Part shown: one piece after another, positions 49,163-60,758 of the stretch
How positions within the stretch are numbered: the stretch's first letter is position 1
How the letters are laid out: the number at the start of each line of letters is the position of its first letter
NCBI GenBank assembly: GCA_025200525.1
Contig: CM045761.1
Location: forward strand, 133,550,223 to 133,614,222
DNA from: Camellia lanceoleosa
Taxonomy: Eukaryota; Streptophyta; Magnoliopsida; Ericales; Theaceae
Length of the DNA stretch: 64,000 nt
Direction: 5' to 3'
Notes under the pieces: generated by a model
What the model was told of the DNA's origin: nothing
Seen by the model: the letters and a program-made list of their open reading frames with translations, nothing else
Databases searched by the model: none
Made by a program: the position numbers and the translations under genes

Positions 49163-49365
49163 TGGATTGTAGCTTCTTTTCTTTTTTTTTGGGCCAAAAT
49201 TTGCAAAAAGACAAAATAGATTAAAATAACTAATAAGACAAAATGTCATATCAAATCCATAATCATTTCATTTTTCTTTCCTCTCAAACATCACATCCAA
49301 TTATAAAAAAAATTCAATTATCTTTCCAAACACAAAAATTTTAGCCTACTAAAATAGCAATTTCT
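49163..49365. mobile_element. MITE related to the one in BGAL intron 14
   Basis: Shares AATAAGACAAAATGTCATAT, CCATAATCATTTCATTTTT, AAACATCACATCCAA, TTTCCAAACACAAA and TTTTAGCCTACTAAAATAGC with 35609-35857. Ends are decayed. Confidence 0.6.
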
Positions 49366-50134
49366 CAAACATTCACACTATATAGTAAGAGTATAGGTGT
49401 CATTACAAGACCAATTTGACCTAGCATTAAATATAATCTAGCCATTCGAAGTTTGACCTTAAAAGAATTTATAAATTTTAAACACACACAGTAAACTTGA
49501 TAAATATACCTATTAATTTATTTTTTTTAGTACTATTAAATTATTTAGATAGTTTGAATATTTATTTAATTTTGAAATATTAACAAAATTTAAATTGTAA
49601 GATAAGTATGCTAGTTTAACAAAAAATTTAAGTTATAGAAAGAAGTATATATATTTGTACGAGCATGAAATAATATTTCTCGTATAATCTTGTTGATCAA
49701 GCTTTTGCTCCTCCAAACGTCGTTGTTCAATCACCTGAAAACACAAATGTGAGTTAGCCGGCGAGTGCGTGCCGGAAACCTCTCAAATGCCTAAGTCAGC
49801 AAGTTGACAAAAGACAAAAAGCTCCGTGAATTCGAGAGTAAGAATTGCAATACCTAAGAATAGGTTCTGTCGTGAGTTTTTATGGATTCCATGTGGCACA
49901 CTTCTACTAGGACTCGAATTTTCCATAGCAGAGTCCTCCTAGGAATCACATTCCTAAAGGATAATGCTTATCCTTGGAACACCCTGATCACTGCCAGCCA
50001 AGTGAAAAGGCTAACTGAGTCAGGCTGCTTTCAACATGAGAATGGTAAGCTGTCGAGTTACGACTGTTCGGCTTTTTCCCTTAACCAATTAACTTGCATC
50101 TCGGTCTGTCTGACTGTGCTTCATGCAGTTCGAT
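49366..50134. other. Host sequence left of the gypsy insertion, retroelement-like
   Basis: 49366-49680 is AT-rich spacer. 49680-50134 is less AT-rich, with GCCGGCGAGTGCGTGCCGG (49758-49776), a palindrome-rich block of the kind found next to LTRs. It ends with TCGAT, the target duplication of the inserted element, and continues beyond 60758. No gene is recognised; the 85-codon frame at 49882 shows no domain. Confidence 0.4.
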
Positions 50135-52706
50135 TGTGATGACCACCTCCTTAATTAAGCAAATTAATTATACTGATTATATGCTTATTGTTAATTATGT
50201 GATTATGTGTTATGAAGTGTTATTGATTTGTCATGTGATTATTTGAATTGCGTTACTGTGAACAAATAGGTTAGAGTAAAAATTAAACATATCTAATTCG
50301 TTAATTTTAACAAGTTAGAATTAAGTAATTGGATAGAAATTAGAACTTAATTCACATTAGTATAATTAACTTTAGTTTGACTTAAGTCATAAATGATGAG
50401 GATTAATTTAATTTGAGTGAATTTGATTTAAAGTAGTTAATATGATTTATTAGCCCATTTAACTTAAGCCTAATGTATGTCTAATTAAAGACTTAGTATT
50501 ACTCATCAAATTGAATAGGAGTAAGAGAGAAGTGTAGTGGACTTGTTGAGCCTAGGTATATACACATAGAAAGAGAGGGAAAGACCTTGAGAAATAGAGC
50601 TCAAGAAGGAGAAAGAAGATAGGAAGAAGAGGAAGTGAAAAGGGAACTTGAATTGTTCATAAATTTACCAACTTAAGGTGAGAATTTTCCTTTAATTTCA
50701 TGAAATTGAGATGTCATGGTTATCATCTTTTGGACATTGAGTTGAAATATAAAGGAGACTACCCAAAAAAAAGAAATATAAAGGAGATCATGCATAATTA
50801 TGAGTTTAGTAGTGTAAATTGATGATAGGAACTCATATGGACAAATAAAGAAGGAATTATAGAAATTTAGCTCAAGACCAACATGCATGGCTGATTCATG
50901 ATATTTTGTTTATAGACATATTTTCTTGCATGATTTTCATGAGTTCTACAAGTTTCAAAGAACTATCCTCATTGATGTTGGAATTGGAAGTTTAAAATGC
51001 TTTTATAATGTCTTGGAGTCTTTGAGCAACTAAATTGGAAGAATTACCTCAAACTATGGACATGCATGATTTTATTCTTGATCATACACATCATTCTTGC
51101 ATGAGTTTTCAAGATTGAAGGGGCATTTCATGAGATTTGAGGATTTGGAGCACAAAAAAATGCGAGTTTAAAGAATTTCTATGTCAACTCAAAGAACTTG
51201 ATCATGGCATGAAAATTGAGCTTTGTTTTGAACTTATAAATCTTGTTTGAAGTTAGCGATTGTAAATTCAACATGTTTTCATGAATTTTTGGCTTTGATA
51301 TATATGGTTTTGAAGGTAGATTTTGAAGAAAAGGAAGTCCAAAAATAAGAGTAATTTTCGGCACATTTTAACCCAGACCGCTCGAGCGGCCTAGGCCACC
51401 GCTCGAGCGGCAAACCCTCCTATGTTCTAGCTCACATTCTGAAATAATTGCATGTGTGGGGCACACGTGCGGTGGAGGTTCTGCATGTGCGGCAAGTGCC
51501 CCCGTACATACAGTTGTAAGGGTAGTCCCAGTTTCGTTTTCGCTCATCTTTTCTACTTTTCGAGCCTCCGTTTGCATGGTTTTAAAGTGTTTTTCATGTA
51601 TATTCGCATCTTATGAACACAAATGAATTAAAGAACAAAAGTTTAACCAAACGGACAAGCAACAGATAGAAACTGAATAAGTAAAGAACGAATAGAACCG
51701 ATTAAATGAATGAATTGTGTATTGAATTGTTGTGCTTGAATTTGTTTGTTTAGGTCAGACGCCACATCTTTAGTGCATTTTAACACGTGTTTTAAGGAGC
51801 CCACTGTGAGTAACAATGTTGTAAAGTTATGTTTAATTGTAATTATTTTTTGATTGATTAAATGTACTATTTTCTTAAATGAATGAATGATGGTCCTAGT
51901 TTGTAAACTGTTCTCATGGCATCCATAGCAACTATTACTGCTACTGTTACTGCTACTACTACTGCTACTATTATAGAGATCTTTGTCAGTTCCAATCTTT
52001 GGAACTACTGTTACTATATTACTGGCCATCAACTAACTGTTCGGTCTTTAAGACCTACTGTACTGTTCTGTTATGGGATATACCACGTATGACTGCAATG
52101 ATTTCATATGACACTGAAATGTATGAATACTACTTATTGAACTGATTCTTTAGTGAATTTGACTATTTGGAATTGTTATAAGGACATCATTCATAAACCC
52201 TTTACACATTTGTTATTCATTGGGTTTTAGCTCACCATTTATGTCTATATGTATGTAGATGATTAGGCACCGGATCGGGCTTAGTGGCATCGACCTGAAC
52301 CCCCATTTTGTCAAGCAAACTATCATGCCTCACTGCGAAGTTCCAAGCCGTCACGTGTCAAGGCTTTTTAAGTGTTTCCATTTTGCCACTTGTATTATGA
52401 TCACATGTTATACAGTTTTGTTCCAGACTTTTACTTTGACCATTTTGTTATTGGGATTTAATTCCCTAAGTTATAGCATGTATGTACGTATGTTTGGACG
52501 TGGACTTATGTGAATGTTTGTATATCCAAGTTTGTTTATTTATTTAAGTCCCCATAGCTCGTTGGACATTATGTTTAATTATGTATAGGCTTTCGTCGTC
52601 CCTTATTATGATATTATTGTTATTACTGTTAAGCAGGCCTTTGGTAATCATGGATTACTAGCCGGTTGTGATGCTAAACCCTTAGAGGTGGGTTTGGGTC
52701 GCGACA
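50135..52706 (+). repeat. 5' LTR, 2572 bp
   Basis: Starts TGTGATGACCACCTCC and ends GGGTTTGGGTCGCGACA, just before the primer-binding site. Contains a GA-rich leader (about 50565-50645), a pair of CCGCTCGAGCGG palindromes (51378-51389, 51399-51410) and an (ACTGCT)n-like stretch (51930-51975). Open frames inside it are not coding. Confidence 0.9.
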
Positions 52707-52709
52707 GAG

Positions 52710-52721
52710 TGGTATCAGAGC
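52710..52721 (+). other. Primer-binding site (initiator Met tRNA type)
   Basis: TGGTATCAGAGC, three bases after the 5' LTR end. This is the standard initiator methionine tRNA 3'-end complement of plant LTR retrotransposons. Confidence 0.93.
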
Positions 52722-52894
52722 ATTAGTTTTACTGCACACATGCATCCAAATGAGCTATAAGATGTCCTAGAAAAGAAATTAGGGCATTTCATGAACTTAT
52801 TTAGGTGTGTGTGGACATGTTATGTGTATATGTGCTAACATGAATAAGAAGACCATCTTTCTTATGTTTATTATTACCATATTTTAATAGTGCG

Positions 52895-53806
52895 ATGGAG
52901 AATGTAACAAATATAGATGAAACTAAATCGTCAGAAGCAAGAAAGGCAAGATTAGAAAGGATGGTTGAATTATTGACTGAAGCTTTAAGGCAACAACAAC
53001 ATAATCAATAGCTCCCACATCCTCCTTCGCCACCAGTGCTAGTTGAACCAAATACCAATGACAATGTCATAGCCTTAACACAAAAGTTCAACAAAATGAA
53101 GCCACCGACATTTTAGGGAGGTCTTGAGCCATTGAAAGCCAAAGCATGGATCTTAGAAACTGAAAAATTATATGAAGTGTTTCCATGTTTAAAGGCACAG
53201 AAAATACTATTGGCTACCTTCACCTTACAAAAAGAGGCAAGGCGATGGTGGATGCTTATTCGTGATGCTAACAGTAATATGACTTAGGCTCAGTTTAAAG
53301 AGGCTTTTTATGATAAATATTTTCCTCAATGTGTCGGGGATTGGAAAGCATTTGAATTTGAGAAACTGAAGCAGGCTAAGACGCCGATGACTGAATGGCG
53401 GGGTAAAAGACAAGGATTTAATTTCAAAAAGGGCCAGAATAACTCGCAGAATAACTCGCAGAATAAAAAGCAGAATACAGGGTCAATAAGCAGTTCCAGT
53501 CAAGGGAATAATTTTATACCGCCTTGTCCAAAATGTGGCAGAAGACATAAAGGGGTTTGCTACAAAATTTCTGGGGCATGTTGTAGGTGTAGCAAGGTGG
53601 GCCACATAGTCAAAGATTGTCCTCTCGCATCTCAAGGCACTAGTAGACCAGCAATAAGTGCTGCAACATCAACCGCTAACCCAAAACCCAATCCTAAAGC
53701 TACTGGGAGAGAAACTTTGAGGCAAGGCCAAGTGTTTGCACTTGTACCAAGGGATGTGCAAAATACTAAGACAGTAGTGTCAAGTGTACTCCCTATTTGT
53801 GCTTAA
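52895..53806 (+). pseudogene. gag polyprotein remnant with CCHC zinc knuckle
   Basis: ATG at 52895 opens MENVTNIDETKSSEARKARL. After stop codons (TAG after HNQ near 53010; TAG in PPTF-GG near 53115; TAG after NSNMT near 53286) the retrotransposon gag domain reads ETEKLYEVFPCLKAQKILLA, EARRWW, and FKEAFYDKYFP. Text then jumps from FEFEKLKQ to AKTPMTEWRGKRQGF, so the C-terminal half of the gag domain appears deleted. A basic Asn/Gln-rich linker leads to CPKCGRRHKGVC and the nucleic-acid-binding knuckle CCRCSKVGHIVKDC (C-x2-C-x4-H-x4-C). It would package element RNA if intact; this copy is not. Confidence 0.85.
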
Positions 53807-56800
53807 AATGCTTATATTTTGATCGATTTGGGGTCTACACACTCATTTGTCTCGCATGCTTTTTCAAGAAAATTAAGTAGACTGTTAGAACCCATGAATT
53901 ATTTATTAGCTGTGTCTTCGCCTACTGGAGGGGTCCATGACTTGTGCTTATATGTATCCTACATGTTAAATTATTGCTGGGAATGTGATTTGGTATGTAG
54001 ATTTGTTGCTTCTGAATCTTGATCACTTTGATGTAATTTTGGGGATGGACTAGTTAACAAAATATCATGCCTTCATGATTGTGTAACAAAAAAAGTTGTT
54101 TTTCATCCATTTGGATTGCCTAAATTTATATTTAATGGAGTTGGTGTCGTACTTCCCCCATATTTGATTTCATCTATGAAAGCATGCAAGTTTATTAAAA
54201 AGGGGTGTAAAGGGTATTTGTGTTGTGTATTGAATGTGCCTGCTGATAAAGCTAATGTGGACAGTATTCCTATAGTCAGAGAATTCCCAGATGTGTTTCC
54301 AGATGATTTGCCAAGGGATTTGATTAATAGGGAGATTGAGTTCACTATTGAGGTGATGCCGGGAACACAACTAATTTCCAAAGCTCCGTACCGTATGGCA
54401 CCGCCACCTATTGAATTGAAAGAGTTAAAAATTCAATTACAAGAACTGTTGGACAAGAAGTTTATCAGGCCTAGTACATCACTGTGGGGTGCTCCAGTCT
54501 TATTTGTGAAAAAAAAAGGATGGTTCATTGAGGCTTTGTATTAACTATCGTAAGCTGAACAAGGTGACAGTGAAGAACATGTATCTGTTGCCTCGCATTA
54601 ATGATTTATTTGACCAATTGCAAGGTGCTTAAGTCTTTTCTAAAATTGATCTTAGATCTGGATACCACCAATTGAAGGTCAAGGCTGAGGACATTGAAAA
54701 GACTACATTCCAAACAAGGTATGGACATTATGAATTTCTTGTTATGCCTTTTGGAGTTACTAACGCTCCTACTGCATTTATGGATCTCATGAATAGAATT
54801 TTCAAGCCATTCCTTGATGAATTTGTGGTTATTTTATAGATGACATTTTGATTTATTCCAAAAGTAAAGAGGAACATGAACATCACTTGAGAATTGCTTT
54901 GCAAACCTTGAGAGAACAGAAACTATATGCAAATTGACAAATTGTGAATTTTGGCTTGATAGTGTTATGTTTTTGGGGCATGTAATCAATAAAGATGGCA
55001 TTTCAGTTGACCCACAGAAGATCGAAGCAATTGTGAATTGGCCTAGATTGATTAATGTTACTGAAGTCCGAAGTTTCTTGGGTTTGGCTAGATACTACTA
55101 AAGATTTGTGAAAGACTTCTCCAAAATTGCTTTACCTTTGACTCAATTGACTTAGAAAGAAGTATCATTTGACCGGACCCAGCCTTTCAAGAATTAAAAA
55201 CTCGACTTGTGACTACACTGATTCTCACCTTACCCTCAGGTATGGATGGATTTACTATTTTTAGTGATGCTTCTTATAAGGGATTGGGGTGTGTATTGAT
55301 GCAGAATGGTAAAGTAATAGCATATGCTTCCCGACAACTGAGGCCACATGAAAAAAATTATCCGACTCATGATTTGGAGCTTGCTGTAATAGTATTTGCA
55401 TTGAAGATTTAGCACTACTACTTGTATAGGGCAACATGTGAGGTTTATACAGACCACAAGAGCTTAAAGTACTTCTTCACCCATAAAGAGTTGAACATGA
55501 GACAACGGAGATAGCTGGAATTGATAAAAGATTATGACTTGTAAATCTTGTACCATCCAGGGAAAGCTAACACTTTTGCCGATGCACTTAGTCGGAAATC
55601 AATTGGGAATTTGGCTTGCTTACTAACTGGGCAAAGAGAATTGTTACAAGACCTTGAAAAATTTGAAGTTGAAATTGTTTTGCGAGAATAAGGCGAGACA
55701 TTGGCTGCTATTTCTGCACAACCAGCAAAACTTGAAGAAATTAAAGAAAAACAATTACAAGATGACTTTCTGAAGAAGATTATTGATGGACGGGAATCCA
55801 AACCGAGGCCGAAATTTATTTTTGAGAATGATGTATTGAAATTCCAAGTCCGATTATGTGTACCAAATGATGTTAATTTGAAGAAGCGAGTTATGCAAGA
55901 AGCCCACAGTTCAAAATTTTCTATCCACCTAGGAAATAGAAAAATATATCAAGACTTGAAGCTTAATTTCTGGTGGCTGGGGATGAAGAAAGAAATTGTC
56001 GAATTTGTGTCTGAGTGTTTACAATGCCAACAAGTCAAAGCCGAGCACCAACGACCTACAGGATTGCTCCAACCACTGCCAATACCGGAGTGGAAATTGA
56101 GGCATATTACTCTGGACTTTATTGTGGGACTACCTCATTGCAATAGAGGTATGGATTCAACTTGGGTAATTGTTGATCGTTTGACTAAGTCTGCTATTTT
56201 TTATCTGTCAAAACATTCTATAATGCGGATAAGTTGCCTGCAATTTACATTAATGAGATTGTTAGATTGCATGGAGTGCCCGTGACAATTGTTTCTGATA
56301 GGGACTCGAAATTCACATCGAGATTTTGGCAAAGTTTGTAAAAGGCGTTGGGTACTAAATTGAGACTGAGCAGTGCATATCATCTGCAGACCGATGGCCA
56401 AAGAACAATCCAAACTCTGAAAGATATGTTGCGTATGTGTGTACTTAATTTTCAAGGAAATTGGAAAACTCATTTGCCTCTAGCTGAATTTGCCTACAAT
56501 AACAGTTTCCATTCAAGTATTGGCATGGCACCTTTCGAAGCTTTATATGGTAGAAAATGTCAGTCTCCTATTTGTGGGGCTGAGGTTAGAGATAGGCCTT
56601 TACTTGGACCCGAAATTGTACATGAAACAACGAAAAATGTGAAGTTAATTCAACAAAGATTAAAAACCACACAAAGCTGATAGAAAAGCTACGCAGACGT
56701 CCGAAGGCAAGATAGGGAATATGAAATGAGCAACCATGTCTTTATTAAAGTAACACCGATGAAAGTATAGACTCGCTTTGAAACCAAAGGCAAGTTAGCA

Positions 56801-57178
56801 CCAAGGTATGTTGGGCCGTATGAGATAATTGAAAACATTAATCCAATGGCATATCAGGTAGCTCTCCCTCCCGAAATGGAGCATATGCATAATGTCTTTC
56901 ATGTTTCGATGTTACAGGATTATCTCTGGGATCCTTTTCATGTTATTGAGCCTACCCATGTGCTTTTGAGTGATGATTATACTTACGAAGAACGGCCCAT
57001 TCAGATCGTAAAGCGGTGAATCAAGAAGTTAAGAAACAAAGAAATTTCGTTAGTGAAAGTGGATTGGCAAAATCATGGTGGTATGTATGCAACTTGGGAA
57101 AGGGAAGATAATATGAAGAAAAGATATTCGGACCTTTTCCCACTTGATCTTGTGTTCTTCCCGGAGAAAAGTAATTGA
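53807..57178 (+). pseudogene. pol polyprotein remnant: protease, reverse transcriptase, RNase H, integrase, chromodomain-like tail
   Basis: Protease: LIDLGSTHSFVS, where the usual D-S/T-G catalytic triad reads D-L-G. Reverse transcriptase from about 54260 ([55 protein letters not shown]). One T is missing just before [10 protein letters not shown] (54832-54850), so the active-site motif is out of frame with what precedes it. RNase H about 55240-55560 ([46 protein letters not shown]). Integrase about 55890-56680, with zinc-binding His pair and CLQC, then DFIVGLP, a SDRDSKF block, and [10 protein letters not shown]. The family's TDGQ-(S/T)-E-R has lost the Glu, so the D,D,E triad is incomplete. 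Tail: HNVFHVSMLQDY, then ATWEREDNMKKRY, a chromodomain-like end. At least ten stops or shifts are visible. Confidence 0.88.
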
Positions 57179-57200
57179 GTTTGGAGGACTAAACGTCCTA

Positions 57201-57213
57201 AGGGGAAGAGAAT
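57201..57213 (+). other. Polypurine tract
   Basis: AAGGGGAAGAGAA directly before the 3' LTR start (TATGACAACC, a TG-to-TA change of the expected TGTGACAACC). Confidence 0.85.
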
Positions 57214-59761
57214 ATGACAACCACCTCCTTAATTAAGCAAATTAATTATATTGATTATATGCTTATTGTTAATTATGTGATTATGTGTTATGAAGTGTTA
57301 TTGATTTGTCATGTGATTATTTGAATTGCGTTACTATGGACAGATAGGTTACAGTAAAAATTAAATATATCTGATTCGTTCATTTTAACAAGTTAGAATT
57401 AAGTAATTGGTAGAAATTAGAACCTAATTCACATTAGTATAATTAACTTTAGTTTGACTTAAGTCATAAATGATGAAGATTAATTTAATTTGAGTAAATT
57501 TGATTTAAAGTAGTTAATATGATTTATTAGCCCATTTAACTTAAGCCTAATGTATGTATAATTAAAGACTTAGTGTATTACTCATCAAATTGAATAGGAG
57601 TAAGAGAGAAGTGTAGTGGACTTGTTGAGCCTAGGTATATACACATAGAGAGAAAAGGAAAGACCTTGAGCAATAGAGCTCAAGAAGGAGCAAGAAGATA
57701 AAAGAAGAGGAAGTGAAAAGGCAACTTGAATTGTTCATAAATTTAACAACTTAAGGTGAGAATTTTCCTTTAATTTCATGAAATTGAGATGTCATGGTTA
57801 TCATCCTTTGGACATTGAGTTGAAATATAAAGGAGATCGTGCATAATTATGAGTTTAGTAGTGTAAATTGATTATAGGAACTCATATGGACAAATAAAGA
57901 AGAAATTGTAGGAATTTAGCACAAGACCAACATCCATGGCATGAATTCATGATATTTTGTTTATAGACATATTTTCTTGCATGATTTTCATGAGTTCTAC
58001 AAGTTTCAAAGAACTATCCTCATTGATTTTGGAATTAGAAGTTTAAAATGCTTTTATAATGTCTTGGAGTCTTTGAGCAACTAAATTGGAAGAATTAGCT
58101 CAAACTATGGACATGCATGATTTTATTCTTAATCATACACTCCATTCTTGCATGAGTTTTCAAGATTGAAGGGACATTCCATGAGATTTGAGGATTTGGA
58201 GCACAAAAAAATGCAAGTTTAAAGAATTTTTATGTCAACTCAAATAACTTGATCATGGCATGGAAATTGAGCTTTGTTTTAAACTTATAAATCTTGTTTG
58301 AAGTTAGCAATTGTAAATTCAACATGTGTTCATGAATTTTGGGCTTTGATATATATGGTTTTGAAGGTAGATTTTGAAGAAAATGAAGTCTAAAAATAAG
58401 AGCAATTTTCGGCACATTTTAACCCAGACCGCTCGAACAGCCTAGGCCACCGCTCAAACAACCAACCCTCTCATGTTCCAGCTCACATTCTGAAATAATT
58501 GCACGTATGGAGTGCACATGCGGTAGAGGTTCTGTACGTGCGGCAAGTGCCCCTGCACGTGCGGTTGTAAGGGTAGTCCCGGTTACATTTCGGCTTCTCT
58601 TTTCTACCTCTCGGGCCTCCGTTTGCATGGTTTTAAACTGTTTTTCATGTGCATTCGCATCTTATGAACACGAATGAATTAAAGAACAAAAGTTTAACCA
58701 AATGGATAAGCAATAGATAGAAACTAAATAAGTATAGAACGAATAGAACCAACTGAATGAATGAATTATGTATTGAATCGTGGTGCTTGAATTTGTTTGT
58801 TTAGGTCAGACGCCGCATCTTTAGTGCATTTTAGCACGTGTTTCAAGGAGCCCACTGCGAGTAACAATGTTGTAAAGCTATGTTTAATTGCAATTATTTT
58901 CTAATCAATTAAATGTACTATATTTTGAAATGACATTGTTTCTTCAATTAATGATGGTCCTATTTTGTAAACTATACTCGTGGCAGCCATAGCAACTAAT
59001 ACTGTTATTGTTACTGCTACTGTTACACAGAACTCTGTCAATTCCAATCTTTGGAACTACTGTTACTGTATTGATGGCCATCAACTGACTGTTTGGTCTT
59101 TAATACCTACTGTACTGTTCTACTACGGAATGTACCACGTATGACTGCAATGATTTCATATGACATTGAAATGTATGAATACTGCTTATTGAACTGATTC
59201 TTTACTGAATTCAACTGTTTGGAATTGTAATAAGGACATCATTCATAAACCCTTTTACATATTTTTTATTCATTGGGCTTTAGCTCATCGTTTATATCTA
59301 TATGTACATAGGTGATTAGGCACCGGATCAGGTTTAGCGGCATCGACCTGAACCCCCTGTTTTGTCAAGCAAACTACTGTGCCTCACTGTGAGGTTCCGA
59401 GCCGTCATGTGTCAAGGCTTTTTGAGTGTTTCCACTTTGCCACTTGTGATTATGATCACATGTTATACAGTTTTGTTCCAGACTTTTACTTTAACCGTTT
59501 TGTTATTAGGATTTAATTCCCTAAGTTATAGTATGTATGTACATATGTTTGGACATGAACTTGTGTGAATGTCTGTATATCCAAGTTTGTTTGTTCATTT
59601 AAGTCCTCGCATCTCGTTGGACATTATATTTAATTATGTACAAGCTTCTGTCATTCCCTATTATGGTATTATTGTTATTACTGTTAAGCAGGCCTTTGGT
59701 AATCACGAATTACTGGCAAGTTACGATGCTAAACCCTTAGGAACAAGTTTGGGTCGTAACA
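57214..59761 (+). repeat. 3' LTR, full-length unit, 2548 bp
   Basis: Collinear with the 5' LTR from start to its end GGGTCGTAACA. Many differences are C-to-T or G-to-A; for example the two CCGCTCGAGCGG palindromes have become CCGCTCGAACAG and CCGCTCAAACAA (58429-58462). No target duplication follows at 59762. The matching TCGAT is 1 kb further on, after an extra LTR end. Confidence 0.88.
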
Positions 59762-59768
59762 ATGTAAT

Positions 59769-60526
59769 TAGGGTTGGGCATAGGTTATCCAACCCGCACA
59801 ACCCGTCCTACTCACACACGTATGGGCGGTTTCGCAAATACAATAGGATAGGGTGCGGTTTGGAATATAGGAAGTTTTCGAGTTGCGGGCGGATTGCGGG
59901 TTTTAATCGCACCCGCCACAACCCGCCCGTACTTAGAATATATATATATATTTTTAAATCTGGGCCGTTGTGCATTCATGCATGCTCTTTGCATATGAAC
60001 AACTTTCAAACATTATGGTATTGATTTCTCTTTTATTCCAATTTGCTGCAGGATATGGGCTTCAGTTTTTTTGACTAAGGAGTTCAAATTCCTTCTTCCC
60101 TCCACAATTTAGAGTAATGTATGCTTAAACTTTTTGTTATGTAGAGTGACTGTAGCTTTCGATTTTCTATTTGGTAGAAAAAAGCTTGGCAACTTAAAAA
60201 AATACTGCAACTCTCTACTTGTCATATTTTTGTTTGTTTTATTAAAATATTGAATTTTGTGCTCTATTCCAAATGTGTCTAATTTAATGTTTTTGATGAA
60301 TTATTGGTTTTGTTGGTGTGATTTTGCTATTAGTATTTTTTAAGAAATAATTTTTTAAAGAAAAAAGTCCAAACCGCAAACTGCTCGCACATCCGCGAAC
60401 TCTATCCACACAAACCGCAAACCGTACTGCGGGCGATTGCGGATTAACTTTTTCCTAAACCGCATAGATGCGGACGGGTCAAAACCGACCTGCAAACCCC
60501 ACAAATCCGATCTGCGACCACCCTTA
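59769..60526. mobile_element. hAT-like non-autonomous insertion, about 758 bp
   Basis: The left end TAGGGTTGGGCATAGG and the inverted right end TAAGGGTGGTCGCAG are imperfect relatives of hAT termini. Both subterminal parts are rich in GCGGGTTGCGG/CCCGCAACC-like words (59860-59935 and 60370-60520), unlike the surrounding AT-rich DNA. Flanking 8-mers AATGTAAT and CATATAAT match at 6 of 8. Short open frames here are not gene-like. Confidence 0.6.
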
Positions 60527-60753
60527 CATATAATGTTCAACAAGCTGTGCGGACTTAAATGAACAAACAAACTTGGATATACTGACATTCACATAAGTCC
60601 ATGTCCAAACATATGTACAGGCTTCTGTTGGCCCCTATTATGGTATTATTGTTATTACTGTTATTGTTATTATTGTTAAGCAGGCCTTTGGTAATTACGG
60701 ATTACTGGCCGGTTACGATACTAAACCTTTAGGGGTGGGTTTGGCTTGTGACA
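60527..60753 (+). repeat. Inverted LTR fragment joined to a direct LTR end
   Basis: 60527-60618 is the reverse complement of LTR sequence corresponding to about 59539-59629 (e.g. TCCATGTCCAAACATATGTAC). At GTAC (60615-60618) the orientation switches, and 60619-60753 is the direct LTR end (GGCTTCTGTTGG..., GGCCTTTGGTAATTACGG, ...GTGACA). In the normal LTR the corresponding piece is bounded by GTAC on both sides (59539 and 59638), so the breakpoint falls at a 4-bp palindrome. Confidence 0.85.
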
Positions 60754-60758
60754 TCGAT

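Larger units (their letters stand above)
50135..60753 (+). mobile_element. Ty3/gypsy LTR retrotransposon (chromodomain type, Tekay/Del-like), decayed, with rearranged 3' end
   Basis: TCGAT at 50130-50134 is repeated at 60754-60758, directly after an LTR end (...GTGACA), giving the outer limits. Order: 5' LTR, iMet-type primer site, gag, protease, RT, RNase H, integrase, chromodomain-like tail, polypurine tract, 3' LTR. Integrase after RT/RNase H is the gypsy order. LTR length of ~2.5 kb and the ATWERE motif at the integrase C end point to the chromovirus Tekay/Del group. Numerous stops and frameshifts make it non-autonomous. The 3' side carries a hAT-like insertion and an inverted LTR piece. 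Confidence 0.88.

Noticed and set aside
59769..60526. Possible gene in the GC-rich block after the 3' LTR
   Set aside because: Short open frames are made of repeated GCGGGTTGCGG-like words typical of hAT subterminal regions, not of coding sequence.
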